Part shown: positions 9,238 through 17,893 of the stretch, piece by piece
How positions within the stretch are numbered: the first letter of the stretch is position 1
Layout of the letters: each line of letters opens with the position of its first letter
Assembly (NCBI GenBank): GCA_947498765.1
Contig: CANMLG010000028.1
Span: 28,851-92,850 of the forward strand
Length of the DNA stretch: 64,000 bases
Direction: 5' to 3'
From: an uncultured Aquimarina sp.
Lineage (GTDB): Bacteria > Bacteroidota > Bacteroidia > Flavobacteriales > Flavobacteriaceae
Made by a program: the position numbers and the translations under genes
Notes under the pieces: model-generated
What the model was told of the DNA's origin: nothing
Seen by the model: the letters and a program-made list of their open reading frames with translations, nothing else
The model's database searches: none

Positions 9238-9888
9238 TTATTTTTTATAATAATCATTTATCACAGTTTTACGTCCAATTTGATTAGTTATAATATCCTT
9301 TTCTAAATCCCATGCTCTTGCTGGTGAATATTCGCGTCCGTACCATATAATTTGCAAATGCAAATCATTCCAAAGCTCCTTGGGAAACAAACGTTTTGCA
9401 TCTTTTTCAGTTTGCATTACATTTTTCCCATTGGTAAATCCCCATCTATACATTAATCTATGTATATGTGTATCTACAGGAAATGCCGGTATGCCAAAAG
9501 CTTGAGAAATAACCACGCTTGCTGTTTTATGCCCTACAGCTGGTAATCTTTCTAAAGCCTCTAAATCCATAGGTACTTTACCATTGTGCTCTTCAATTAA
9601 AATTTTGGATAAGCCATGTATTCCTTTTGATTTCATAGGAGACAAACCAACAGGCCTTATAATATCCTTTATTTCTTCAACTGTTAATTTTACCATATCA
9701 TATGGGTTATCTGCTTTTTCAAATAATAATGGAGTTATTTTATTAACACGCACATCCGTACTTTGCGCACTTAACAAAACAGCCACTAATAAAGTATAAG
9801 GATCTTTATGGTCTAAAGGTATTGGTATTTCAGGGTATAAGTCTTGTAATGTTTTTATAACAAAGGTTACTTTCTCCTTCTTGTTCAT
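9238..9888 (-). CDS. nth: Endonuclease III, base-excision DNA glycosylase/AP lyase
   Basis: The 216-residue protein has the HhH-GPD fold: LSAQSTDVRVNKITPLLFE, the helix-hairpin-helix LERLPAVGHKTASVVISQAFG with the catalytic Lys, and VDTHIHRLMYRWGF with the catalytic Asp. It removes oxidised pyrimidines and nicks the abasic site. The C-terminus (SPARAWDLEKDIITNQIGRK) lacks the four-Cys iron-sulfur loop of E. coli Nth, so this is a cluster-less member. It is divergent from the peroxiredoxin gene, with only about 30 bp between starts. Confidence 0.93.
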   Translation of the reverse strand: MNKKEKVTFVIKTLQDLYPEIPIPLDHKDPYTLLVAVLLSAQSTDVRVNKITPLLFEKADNPYDMVKLTVEEIKDIIRPVGLSPMKSKGIHGLSKILIEEHNGKVPMDLEALERLPAVGHKTASVVISQAFGIPAFPVDTHIHRLMYRWGFTNGKNVMQTEKDAKRLFPKELWNDLHLQIIWYGREYSPARAWDLEKDIITNQIGRKTVINDYYKK

Positions 9889-9920
9889 TTTTTTGTAGTT
9901 TTATGGTAAAAATAAGAATT

Positions 9921-10376
9921 ATGACAACATTAAAGGTTGGAGACAGTGCTCCAAATTTTTCAGCAATAGATGAGAGTGGAAATAATCATAGTCTTTCGGA
10001 CTTTAAAGGCAAAAAATTAATCCTTTTCTTTTACCCCAAGGCAAGTACCCCTGGTTGTACTAATGAGGCTTGTAATTTAAGAGACAACTACAAAGAATTA
10101 CAAGAAAAAGGATATGAAATTTTAGGCGTGAGTGCTGATAGCGCTAAAAGGCAATCTAATTTTAAAAATAAATATGAATTTCCTTTTCCATTATTGGCCG
10201 ATGAAGAGAAAGAAGTTATAAATGCCTTTGGTATTTGGGGGCCTAAAAAATTTATGGGAAAAGAATACGATGGCATACACAGAACTACTTTTGTTATAAA
10301 TGAGAATGGCATATTAGATCAGGTGATTACCAAAGTTAAAACCAAAGATCATGCCGCCCAAATATTAAACAACTAA
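9921..10376 (+). CDS. bcp: Bcp/AhpE-type thiol peroxiredoxin
   Basis: This 151-residue cytoplasmic peroxiredoxin reduces peroxides. Motif FYPKASTPGCTNEACNLRD holds the peroxidatic Cys, with a second Cys five residues on as in atypical 2-Cys Bcp. I chose the ATG at 9921 (MTTLKVGDSAPNF), which matches the family N-terminus. An ATG at 9903 would add MVKIRI. It is divergent from nth, so two damage-defence genes share one short control region. A terminator follows at 10389. Confidence 0.92.
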   Translation: MTTLKVGDSAPNFSAIDESGNNHSLSDFKGKKLILFFYPKASTPGCTNEACNLRDNYKELQEKGYEILGVSADSAKRQSNFKNKYEFPFPLLADEEKEVINAFGIWGPKKFMGKEYDGIHRTTFVINENGILDQVITKVKTKDHAAQILNN

Positions 10377-10388
10377 CTATATAATGCA

Positions 10389-10417
10389 AAAAATCCCTTG
10401 AAGTTCAAGGGATTTTT
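10389..10417. terminator. Bidirectional terminator between bcp and a T9SS gene
   Basis: AAAAATCCCTTGAA and TTCAAGGGATTTTT form a near-continuous stem with A- and T-runs on both sides. It serves the convergent genes ending at 10376 and 10441. Confidence 0.85.
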
Positions 10418-10440
10418 ATTTTGAAATATTTTATTACTTC

Positions 10441-11070
10441 CTAAAAGGCAACTTTTGTTAAACCTGCATCTGTAGCTAAAATATATACACCGCTAGATAA
10501 ACCAGAAACATTAATTGATCCATCAGCCTTTTGATCAATCACTTTAGTTCCACTTAAATCATATAATTCATAAGTTTCCGTTACTATATCACTACCAATA
10601 GTAATAACACCTTCAGACTGACTTATTGATGCTGAAATATTGTCTTTATTAATTTCATTTGTAGATAATGTAGAATCAATTGTTACAGCTGTATTTGCAT
10701 TTGCCGGGAAAGTAGTCCCTGCTGCTGTATTAACTTGGAAAATTAATTCTAAAAAAGTATCTCCATCAGCTACTCCAACTGGAATTGTATACGTATATAC
10801 TTCATTAGCCGTACCAGACGGCCCTGAGTTTGCATCCGAATCTTGATCATAAAATAAAGGCGACTGACCTGTTATTCCTGTCTGGATAGTTCTAAATGTA
10901 TCTGGAGCTACAACACCCGCCCAAGTAACATCAATAGTTATTACATCTCCAGGCAAAAAAGTAGTTGTCTCATCTCCATCAGAGTTTTTTAAGCTATTTA
11001 GTGTTAAAGTTTGCGAAAATGCAAATGATGCTAAAAATAATGCTAATACTAATAAGGTAATTTTTTTCAT
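10441..11070 (-). CDS. Small secreted protein with T9SS type A sorting domain
   Basis: The 209-residue protein has a signal peptide (MKKITLLVLALFLASFAFSQ), one beta-rich Ig-like domain at about 20-140 (LNSLKNSDGDETTTFLPGDVITIDVTW) and a C-terminal T9SS domain (YELYDLSGTKV, SGVYILATDAGLTKVAF). It is acidic and Thr-rich, as expected for an exported surface protein. No catalytic motif is visible and the binding target is unknown. It appears monocistronic. Confidence 0.75.
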   Translation of the reverse strand: MKKITLLVLALFLASFAFSQTLTLNSLKNSDGDETTTFLPGDVITIDVTWAGVVAPDTFRTIQTGITGQSPLFYDQDSDANSGPSGTANEVYTYTIPVGVADGDTFLELIFQVNTAAGTTFPANANTAVTIDSTLSTNEINKDNISASISQSEGVITIGSDIVTETYELYDLSGTKVIDQKADGSINVSGLSSGVYILATDAGLTKVAF

Positions 11071-11502
11071 GATAAATGTTTTAATTTTTAATTTTAACTA
11101 AATGTAAGTAAAATACTTCTACATGTAAAATATCTAACAAAATTTTAATATTAATTGCATATTAAAAAAACACTCAAACCACTAATAATCAATTATTTAA
11201 AATGTTAATAAATATATCAAATTTTATTTAATCGATTAAAACAAACACTACGTCGTTAAACCAAAAGTGAAATCAACATTTTACATGTTAAATAAGTAAG
11301 AATAAAAAAACTAAGACTATTTCTTAAAACTATCACAAGCTAACAATAAAAATTATCAAATTAGTTAGCATTTAATTTAAAACTACACAAGGCACTCTTA
11401 CACATGTAAAAAACTAGTAAACAATTATTTACAATAAAAAAAAAGCATTGTCATTTTGTAAATAACAACTATCAACTCACAAATAAAAGTTAAACCACTT
11501 TT

Positions 11503-11525
11503 ATTTAATAGTAATACTATTAAAT
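11503..11525. promoter_or_regulatory. 23-bp perfect palindrome, probable TetR operator
   Basis: Arms ATTTAATAGTA (11503-11513) and TACTATTAAAT (11515-11525) are perfect reverse complements around a central A. The right arm overlaps the -7 box TAAATTTG at 11521-11528, and the site is 21 bp before the TetR ATG. This is the classic place for an autorepressor site, so I infer that the downstream TetR binds here and controls the export operon. Confidence 0.65.
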
Positions 11526-11528
11526 TTG
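11521..11528 (+). promoter_or_regulatory. Promoter -7 box of the TetR/ABC/HlyD/TolC operon
   Basis: TAAATTTG matches the Bacteroidota -7 consensus TAnnTTTG and lies 18 bp before the TetR start. No strong -33 TTG is visible, so the promoter may be weak. Confidence 0.5.
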
Positions 11529-11546
11529 TTAGCATAACATATTAAT

Positions 11547-12221
11547 ATGGATAGATTACTAACAAATATTAAAATCAGTGTAAACGAAAAAATTTACATC
11601 AAAGACCCTGAAAGTTCCGATCTAGGAAAACGCATTTTAAAACACAGTATAGAATTAATCCACTCCATAGGTTTTGAAAGTTTCAATTTTAAAAAATTAG
11701 GTTTAGAAATTGGATCAAATGAGAGCTCACTTTATAGGTATTTTGAAAATAAACACAAACTACTCTTATATCTTACTTCGTGGTATTGGGGTTGGTTGGA
11801 ATATAAATTGGTTTTTTCCACCAATGGAATTTCCAATTCCAATGACAAATTAATAAAAGCTATTGAAATTATTTGCGATGTGATACGAGAAGATTCAAGA
11901 TTTTCTCATATAAACGAAGTTAAATTAAGTAAAATCCTTATTGCCGAATACAGTAAGTCCTATTTAACCAAAGAAGTAGATACAGAAAATAAAGAAGGTT
12001 ATTTTTCCATTTATAAACGACTTATTATTCGTGTAAAAGAAATGATCGAGCAGGTCAATACTGAATATCAATATCCAGCATCATTAGCTAGCTCAATTGT
12101 TGAAGGTGCATTACATCAACATTTTTTAAGGGAACATTTCCCTTCAATAACGGATTGTTCTGATACTAAATCAACTACTTCATTTTATAGTGACTTAGTT
12201 TTAAAAACTATTCAAAATTAA
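11547..12221 (+). CDS. TetR/AcrR-family regulator of the export operon
   Basis: The 224-residue protein has an N-terminal TetR helix-turn-helix at about 28-75 (RILKHSIELIHSIGFESFNFKKLGLE, then SSLYRYFENKHKLLLYL) and an all-helical C-terminal ligand/dimer domain. It is the first gene of a four-gene operon and ends 5 nt before the ABC gene. A 23-bp palindrome over the promoter supports autoregulation. TetR regulators of exporters usually release DNA on binding the exported or a related molecule; the ligand here is unknown. Confidence 0.88.
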   Translation: MDRLLTNIKISVNEKIYIKDPESSDLGKRILKHSIELIHSIGFESFNFKKLGLEIGSNESSLYRYFENKHKLLLYLTSWYWGWLEYKLVFSTNGISNSNDKLIKAIEIICDVIREDSRFSHINEVKLSKILIAEYSKSYLTKEVDTENKEGYFSIYKRLIIRVKEMIEQVNTEYQYPASLASSIVEGALHQHFLREHFPSITDCSDTKSTTSFYSDLVLKTIQN

Positions 12222-12226
12222 ATTAT

Positions 12227-13906
12227 ATGGCTGTAGAAACCAAAACCCCATGGCAACGTTTTACTGGTTTACTGGAATTAGATCGTAAAGATATTCGTCA
12301 AATTTTTTACTATGCTATTTTTGCTGGCTTAGTTGCATTAACGCTTCCTTTAGGAATTCAAGCAATTATAAATTTAATACAAGGCGCACAAGTAAGTAGT
12401 TCTTGGATAATACTTGTTATACTAGTTACTGTAGGTGTTGCTTTTCAAGGCATATTGCAACTTATGCAAATGCGTATTCTTGAAAATATGCAACAAAAAA
12501 TATTTGCTCGAGCTTCTTTTGAATTTACATACCGATTTCCCAAAATTAAATTAGATGAGCTAAGGGATCATTATCCTCCAGAATTAGCCAATCGTTTTTT
12601 TGATATACTTACGGTACAAAAAGGCTTATCAAAAATTTTAATTGATTTTCCTGCTGCAGGTTTACAAATAATATTTGGGTTAATTTTATTATCATTTTAT
12701 CACCCCTTTTTTATTTTATATGGTTTTCTTTTAATTGGCTTAATTTATATCGTATTTAAGCTTACTGCAAAAAAAGGTATGGATACTAGTTTAAAAGAAT
12801 CTAAAGGAAAGTATAAAGTAGCCCATTGGATTCAAGAAGTAGCTCGTTCCTTAATTAGTTTTAAAATTTCAAGTAAAACAAGCCTAGTATTAGAACGTAA
12901 TGATAAATTAACACTGGATTATATTAATGCCCGAGAAAGTCATTTTAAAATACTTATGCTTCAATTTGCTCAAATGATTGGCTTCAAAGTACTCGTAACA
13001 GCGGGGCTTTTAGTTATTGGTGGCTTGTTAGTTTTAAATCAAAAAATGAATATCGGACAATTTGTTGCTGCAGAAATTATTATTTTATTGGTTATTGGAT
13101 CAGTAGAAAAATTAATCAAAGGGCTAGAATCTTTTTATGATGTACTTACATCTCTAGAAAAAATAGGACAAGTTGTTGATAAAGATTTAGATATAGATTC
13201 TGGTGTGAATCCTTTTATAACTGGTAATGAAAAATTAAATATCGAACTAGATGAGATAAAGTATACAACTCTTGATAAAAAAAATATTATACGCTCTGCT
13301 AATTTAACGATTACCGAATCGGACCGTATATTACTCCTGGGCGCTACTGGTTCCGGAAAAGCTACATTATTTAAAATTATTTCGGGACTTATACCTCCTA
13401 CAAATGGTGCTTTGTATGTCAATGACACTTCTATTAGAGCTATTTCATTAGACGATTACCGTACAGAAATTGGTGTTGTGCTTCCTGAGCAACTTCCCTT
13501 TGAAGGTACTATTCTTGAAAATATTACTTTAGGAAACGAAAATATTTCTCAAGAACGTATACACTGGGCTTTAAAAAATACAGGCTTACTTAATTTTATA
13601 AAAGAGCAACCCAAAGGAATACATAGTCAAATCCAATCAGATGGCTTGCATATTCCTTACAAAATTGCAAAACGACTTGTTCTTGCTCGTGCAATTGTAA
13701 CTAAACCTAAACTTTTATTATTAAAAGATGCATTAGAGGATTTTGAAACTAATGAAGCTAGAGAAATTATTGCATTCTTAATTGATCCTAAACGACCATG
13801 GGCACTATTTGTTTCCAGTCGAAGCTCGCTATGGAATAATAAATGTAATAAAACAGTTGAACTAAAAGATGGGGTTTTAACATACAAAACAGATTCAAAT
13901 GCTTAA
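12227..13906 (+). CDS. ABC-type exporter subunit with degenerate nucleotide-binding domain
   Basis: The 559-residue protein is a half-transporter: membrane domain at about 25-310 with five or six helices, then an ABC domain at about 330-550. Walker A is nearly intact (GATGSGKATL, near 370). The other motifs are not canonical: the LSGGQ signature position reads LHIPYK (near 474), Walker B plus catalytic Glu reads LLLLKDALED instead of LLLLDEA (near 496), and the switch-His region reads LFVSSRSS. It therefore may not hydrolyse ATP in the usual way. It resembles type I secretion ABC subunits and is followed by overlapping HlyD and TolC genes. The exported substrate is unknown; no C39 peptidase domain is present. 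Confidence 0.85.
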   Translation: MAVETKTPWQRFTGLLELDRKDIRQIFYYAIFAGLVALTLPLGIQAIINLIQGAQVSSSWIILVILVTVGVAFQGILQLMQMRILENMQQKIFARASFEFTYRFPKIKLDELRDHYPPELANRFFDILTVQKGLSKILIDFPAAGLQIIFGLILLSFYHPFFILYGFLLIGLIYIVFKLTAKKGMDTSLKESKGKYKVAHWIQEVARSLISFKISSKTSLVLERNDKLTLDYINARESHFKILMLQFAQMIGFKVLVTAGLLVIGGLLVLNQKMNIGQFVAAEIIILLVIGSVEKLIKGLESFYDVLTSLEKIGQVVDKDLDIDSGVNPFITGNEKLNIELDEIKYTTLDKKNIIRSANLTITESDRILLLGATGSGKATLFKIISGLIPPTNGALYVNDTSIRAISLDDYRTEIGVVLPEQLPFEGTILENITLGNENISQERIHWALKNTGLLNFIKEQPKGIHSQIQSDGLHIPYKIAKRLVLARAIVTKPKLLLLKDALEDFETNEAREIIAFLIDPKRPWALFVSSRSSLWNNKCNKTVELKDGVLTYKTDSNA

Positions 13907-15266
13907 TATTTCTAACAATAAACTTGGAAAAAAAATTCCTTTAGATGGTTTTGATGCCTATCAAGCAGCTCACAAAACTAGACATTTTAAATACTTTAAT
14001 CGTTTTTTAGGTTTAACTGCTATTGTAGGTTTTATTTGTTTATTTCTACCTTGGACACAAAATGTTTCGGGTAAAGGCTATGTAACTACACTAACCCCCG
14101 ATCAACGCCCGCAAACCATCCAATCTCCTATTCCTGGTAAAATAGAAAAATGGTTTATACGCGAGGGAGATTTTGTAAAAAAAGGGGATACTATTCTTTT
14201 TATTTCTGAAATAAAAAATGAGTACATGGATCCCCAATTAGTAGAACGTACCAATACACAGCGAGAGGCTAAAAGCAAATCGGTACTTTCATACATTGAA
14301 AAAACAAAAGCGCTTGACAATCAAGTAAACGCTCTTCAAAATGAATTGAGGTTAAAATTAAATCAAGCTAAAAATAAATTACAACAAGCAAAATTAAAAG
14401 TAATTAGCGATAGTACTGATTTTATAGCGGTAAAAAATAATTATGATATTGCCAAAAAGCAATATGACCGTACATTAACACTACAATCCGAAGGCTTAAA
14501 ATCAGTTACAGCTGTTGAACAAAAGCGCTTAAAATTGCAAGAAATGCAAGCTAAACTGATTTCGCAAGAGAATAAATTACTAGTAAGCAAAAACAACATT
14601 TATAATGCTCAAATTGAAATTAGTCGAATTTCGAACGAATATGCCAATAAAATATCAAAATCAAGAAGCGACAAATTTTCTGCTGAATCAAATCAATACG
14701 AAGCTGAAGCGCAGGTTTCAAAACTTGAAACACAATCCACAAATTATAGTTTACGAAACAAGCTCTATTATATTACCGCTCCACAAGATGGTTTTATAAA
14801 CAAAGCCATTCGCAGCGGTATTGGTGAAACTTTTAAAGAAGGTGAAAAATTAGTAAATATTATGCCTTCTAAATACGATTTAGCTGTTGAAACTTTTGTG
14901 AATCCTATTGATTTACCACTCATCCACCTAGGAGAAAAAATTCGTGTCCAATTTGATGGATGGCCTGCTATCTTTTTTAGCGGATGGCCAAACGTTTCAT
15001 ATGGTACCTATGGAGGTAAAGTTGTTGCTGTGGAAACTTTTATAAGTGACAATGGCAAATTTAGAATATTAATTGCTCCAGATTCTAACGACCATAAATG
15101 GCCCAATAAGTTGCGCCCCGGCTCTGGTGCTTATACCATTGCATTGCTAGAAAATGTTCCTTTATGGTATGAATTATGGAGACAGTTAAATGGATTTCCT
15201 CCCAACTATTATACTCCTGAAAAAAATAAAAATAAGCTTGATAAAAATGATAAAATAAAAAAGTAA
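13899..15266 (+). CDS. HlyD-family membrane fusion protein
   Basis: The 455-residue adaptor joins an inner-membrane exporter to TolC. One transmembrane helix lies at about 35-55 (FLGLTAIVGFICLFLPW), followed by a biotinyl-lipoyl half-motif (IQSPIPGKIEKWFIREGDFVKKGDTILFI), a long coiled coil at about 120-275, the second lipoyl half (ITAPQDGFINKAI) and a beta-barrel. The start overlaps the ABC gene by 8 nt and the stop overlaps the next ATG by 1 nt, so translation is probably coupled. It completes a tripartite efflux or type I secretion system. Confidence 0.92.
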   Translation: MLNISNNKLGKKIPLDGFDAYQAAHKTRHFKYFNRFLGLTAIVGFICLFLPWTQNVSGKGYVTTLTPDQRPQTIQSPIPGKIEKWFIREGDFVKKGDTILFISEIKNEYMDPQLVERTNTQREAKSKSVLSYIEKTKALDNQVNALQNELRLKLNQAKNKLQQAKLKVISDSTDFIAVKNNYDIAKKQYDRTLTLQSEGLKSVTAVEQKRLKLQEMQAKLISQENKLLVSKNNIYNAQIEISRISNEYANKISKSRSDKFSAESNQYEAEAQVSKLETQSTNYSLRNKLYYITAPQDGFINKAIRSGIGETFKEGEKLVNIMPSKYDLAVETFVNPIDLPLIHLGEKIRVQFDGWPAIFFSGWPNVSYGTYGGKVVAVETFISDNGKFRILIAPDSNDHKWPNKLRPGSGAYTIALLENVPLWYELWRQLNGFPPNYYTPEKNKNKLDKNDKIKK

Positions 15267-16684
15267 TGAACAAATTTACACCCCATTATATATTTATTAG
15301 TGCTTTATTATTCGTTTCATTTAGTTTTGCTCAAAACAAATTTACTCCAAACAAAGCTACTTTTAGCTATCAAGAATTTTTGGGTTTTGTAAAAAAACAT
15401 CACCCAATACTAAAACAAGCCAATTTAAACTTAAGCATTGGTGAAGCCAATTTATTAAAATCACGAGGCGGTTTTGACCCTAAAATTGAAGTTGATTATA
15501 AAACTAAAGAGTTCAAAAAACTAGAGTACTTCGATATTTTAAATGCTACATTTAAAATCCCTACATGGTATGGGATTGAGTTTAAAGCTAATTTTGAAGA
15601 AAACACTGGAGTTTTTTTAAACCCGCAAAACAATGTGCCCAAAAATGGCTTATATAGTGCTGGTGTTAGTGTTTCTGCTTTAGAAGGCTTTTTAATTAAT
15701 GACCGCATGGCTACATTAAAAAAAGCGAAATTTTATTTAGAACAAACAAAAGCAGATCGTACATTACTTGTAAATGAACTTATTTACCAAGCCACCATAG
15801 CTTATTTTAACTGGATAAAAGCCACTACTGAAGAAAGTATTTTTAAAAATTCATTAAAAAATGCCGAAACACGTTTTAAAGCTACTAAAAGAAGTGTAGA
15901 AACTGGCGATAAAGCTGCTATTGACTCTATTGAAGCAAAAATAACTCTTCAAAATAGAACTTTAGGTTTGGAAGCTGCACGTTTAAAAAGAATAAAAAGC
16001 ACATTTAAAGTAAGTAATTTTTTATGGTTAAATGATATTCCTTTGGAGCTACAACCCAACGTAAAACCTAATACACCTGATATTAATGCACTAACATCAA
16101 TACTTGCTATTGACCAAGCTAACGTAGATAATTTACAATTAGATTTCCACCCAAAAATTCAATTTTTAAGCTATAAAATTAAAAGTTTAAATGTAGACAA
16201 AAGACTCAAATTAAATAAATTACTACCTAAACTAGATTTAAATTATAACTTTATAAGTAGTTCTCCTGAACGCATAGACACATTTAATCAAAGAGAATTT
16301 AAAGCAGGCATAAAATTTAGTACGCCTTTATTTTTACGTAAAGAAAGAGGCGATTTAAAGTTAGCAAAATTCAAATTACAAGATGCTAATTTTGAACGTA
16401 GCTCGCAAACACTTCAAATTCGAAATAAAATTAATATTGCTTATGCAGAAATTAATTCTTTAGACAAACAATTTAATCTTATTAAAGATATAATAGTTAA
16501 TTATAAAGTAATGTTAGCTGCCGAGGAACGTAAATTTTTTTTAGGTGAAAGTTCATTGTTTTTAGTAAACTCACGTGAACAAAAACTGATTAACACACAA
16601 ATAAAACAAAATGAAATACAAGTCAAATTATTAAATACCAGAGCAAAATTATTCAATAGTTTAGGGATATCACTACCGGAATAA
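15266..16684 (+). CDS. TolC-like outer-membrane efflux protein
   Basis: The 472-residue protein has a signal peptide ending VSFSFAQ and two repeated TolC halves rich in long amphipathic helices, including KHHPILKQANLNLSIGEANLL and a second-half LKLNKLLPKLDLNYNF. It forms the trimeric outer-membrane channel of the tripartite exporter. Its ATG overlaps the HlyD stop codon. It is the last gene of the operon. No terminator follows; an Rhs remnant on the opposite strand begins almost at once, suggesting that an insertion removed the native downstream DNA. Confidence 0.9.
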   Translation: MNKFTPHYIFISALLFVSFSFAQNKFTPNKATFSYQEFLGFVKKHHPILKQANLNLSIGEANLLKSRGGFDPKIEVDYKTKEFKKLEYFDILNATFKIPTWYGIEFKANFEENTGVFLNPQNNVPKNGLYSAGVSVSALEGFLINDRMATLKKAKFYLEQTKADRTLLVNELIYQATIAYFNWIKATTEESIFKNSLKNAETRFKATKRSVETGDKAAIDSIEAKITLQNRTLGLEAARLKRIKSTFKVSNFLWLNDIPLELQPNVKPNTPDINALTSILAIDQANVDNLQLDFHPKIQFLSYKIKSLNVDKRLKLNKLLPKLDLNYNFISSSPERIDTFNQREFKAGIKFSTPLFLRKERGDLKLAKFKLQDANFERSSQTLQIRNKINIAYAEINSLDKQFNLIKDIIVNYKVMLAAEERKFFLGESSLFLVNSREQKLINTQIKQNEIQVKLLNTRAKLFNSLGISLPE

Positions 16685-16689
16685 GATTT

Positions 16690-17093
16690 AGTACTACAAC
16701 ATAACAGAATACATCATATTCAAACATTCTATTGTATTGAAAATGATTGTCAATTGTTATGTATTGATTACCAGTTTCAGGGTCTTTTTCTTGTCGTTGG
16801 TACGCATACCTGTAATCACTTAAGCTGTTACGCAGTGGCATTGGCATACCAAATGGATAGTAGTCCGTTCCGGTTTTGGTTATTTCACTTTCACTCCATG
16901 AAACTACCGCAAGTACATTACCTAAATGATCCGTAAGCTCATAATTGGTTTTTCCTCTTTGGCGTTTGGTTTTGGGTAAGTGGCATATCTGTAGCCACAA
17001 CCCCTGTTTCCTGTAATCCTAATCGGCTGCTACCATAAATATGGTGTTCCTTAAGTACTACGCCTTCAACTGTCTGTGATGTAAACGGATTAT
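16690..17093 (-). pseudogene. Rhs core remnant A, frameshifted and truncated at both ends
   Basis: Reading the minus strand gives SQTVEGVVLKEHHIYGSSRLG in one frame. A frameshift near 16960 then gives TNYELTDHLGNVLAVVSWSE, TGTDYYPFGMPMPLRNSL and YAYQRQEKDPETG. This is the end of an Rhs repeat-associated core. It stops at PETGNQY, before the LRLWDARIGRW segment still present in remnant B (19022-20125). No toxin tip is attached. It is therefore a dead fragment, marking an old Rhs element next to the TolC gene. Confidence 0.85.
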
Positions 17094-17140
17094 TTTATCA
17101 ATATCTTCAAGTGATGCCGAATTTATTTGTCAAGCAGCAT

Positions 17141-17164
17141 TTCTAAATGCTTATTTATATGAAT
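17141..17164. repeat. Short shared sequence beside Rhs remnant A
   Basis: TCTAAATGCTTATTTATATGAA here resembles 20140-20162 (TCTAAAATGCTTATGTATATGAA), which also lies just upstream of an Rhs remnant. It may mark a recombination boundary of Rhs modules. Confidence 0.4.
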
Positions 17165-17246
17165 GTATAATTATATTCAAATATATTATTTTTGGTATAA
17201 GTATTGTTTAACATTTATCAATTTTCTTTATTTAATCAATAAGGCG

Positions 17247-17254
17247 TATATTTG
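17247..17254 (+). promoter_or_regulatory. Promoter -7 box for the 44/155-residue gene pair
   Basis: TATATTTG fits the Bacteroidota -7 consensus and lies 18 bp before the ATG at 17273. It suggests that the small gene pair inside the island has its own promoter. Confidence 0.55.
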
Positions 17255-17272
17255 CACCATCAAGTGTTTTTT

Positions 17273-17407
17273 ATGAAAAACTCAACTTTACATATTAAAA
17301 GCCCTTCTAAAGAATTACTTTCTTTGGTTAGAAAACTTGGTAACGATAAAGACGTTAAGAAAAAAATTGCTCAAAAAAATATAAGCAAATACTTTAAAAA
17401 ATCTTAA
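17273..17407 (+). CDS. 44-residue unknown protein
   Basis: The 44-codon frame starts MKNSTLHIKSPSKELLSLVRK and ends YFKKS. It is lysine-rich and predicted helical. It follows a good -7 box and lies 13 nt before the 155-residue gene, so the two form an operon. The layout, a tiny basic helical protein followed by a larger soluble one in a mobile island, resembles type II toxin-antitoxin pairs, but no known fold is recognised. Function is unknown. Confidence 0.55.
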   Translation: MKNSTLHIKSPSKELLSLVRKLGNDKDVKKKIAQKNISKYFKKS

Positions 17408-17420
17408 ACGTATTTAGTTT

Positions 17421-17888
17421 ATGAATTACTACAGGGAATATCCCTTTACTACCTCTATATCAGGTGTTCGCTATGTTTTAATATTTAGTGAATTTGATAA
17501 TCAAGATTATAACACCCCCGTAATTGATATTACTCTTGTTTGTGAAGATAATTTGGAACAAGCTAACGACGTAGACGTTCTAATCAATATAAATAACTTT
17601 ATAAAAGATTACTTATCTCAATTCAAAAATGTTATTATCTATTATTATTGTGATAAAGCTCCTATTGTTAAAAGTAAGAAAAATCAAAACCTTTCAAATC
17701 AAGAATATAGGCACATCTTATTTAATAGAATGTTTGAGTTTTCAAAATTTAATTCCGTTATAAAAAAGAGTATTATAATCAACGACCCTGAAGAAGGAAA
17801 CCATTACATCAATTTAATCGGCAATACTTCTCTTTATGATACTATCGAAAAAATTGCTCTTGATATTAATAAGATTAACAATAAATAG
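17421..17888 (+). CDS. 155-residue unknown protein, possibly DUF6169-like
   Basis: The soluble protein starts MNYYREYPFTTSISGVRYVLIF. The central NVIIYYYCDKAPIVKSKKNQ followed by HILFNRMFEF is reminiscent, from memory, of small Bacteroidota proteins of the DUF6169 type, where a Y-x-CD motif precedes an arginine-rich segment and a FxRWF-like motif. It has no signal peptide or membrane segment. It is co-transcribed with the 44-residue gene inside the Rhs/integrase island. A toxin, immunity or orphan defence role is possible but not shown. Confidence 0.55.
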   Translation: MNYYREYPFTTSISGVRYVLIFSEFDNQDYNTPVIDITLVCEDNLEQANDVDVLININNFIKDYLSQFKNVIIYYYCDKAPIVKSKKNQNLSNQEYRHILFNRMFEFSKFNSVIKKSIIINDPEEGNHYINLIGNTSLYDTIEKIALDINKINNK

Positions 17889-17893
17889 ATAGC

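Larger units (their letters stand above)
11071..11546. other. 476-bp AT-rich intergenic region holding two divergent promoters
   Basis: No convincing ORF is seen. ACATGTAA-like sites recur near 11121, 11282 and 11401, and TTAGTTAGCA/TTTGTTAGCA near 11363 and 11526. The TetR operator and promoter lie at the right end. The repeated short sites could bind a regulator, but in DNA this AT-rich they may be chance. Confidence 0.4.

Noticed and set aside
16653..17000. Separate 115-residue gene
   Set aside because: It is one frame of a frameshifted Rhs core remnant and lacks a sensible start or end.
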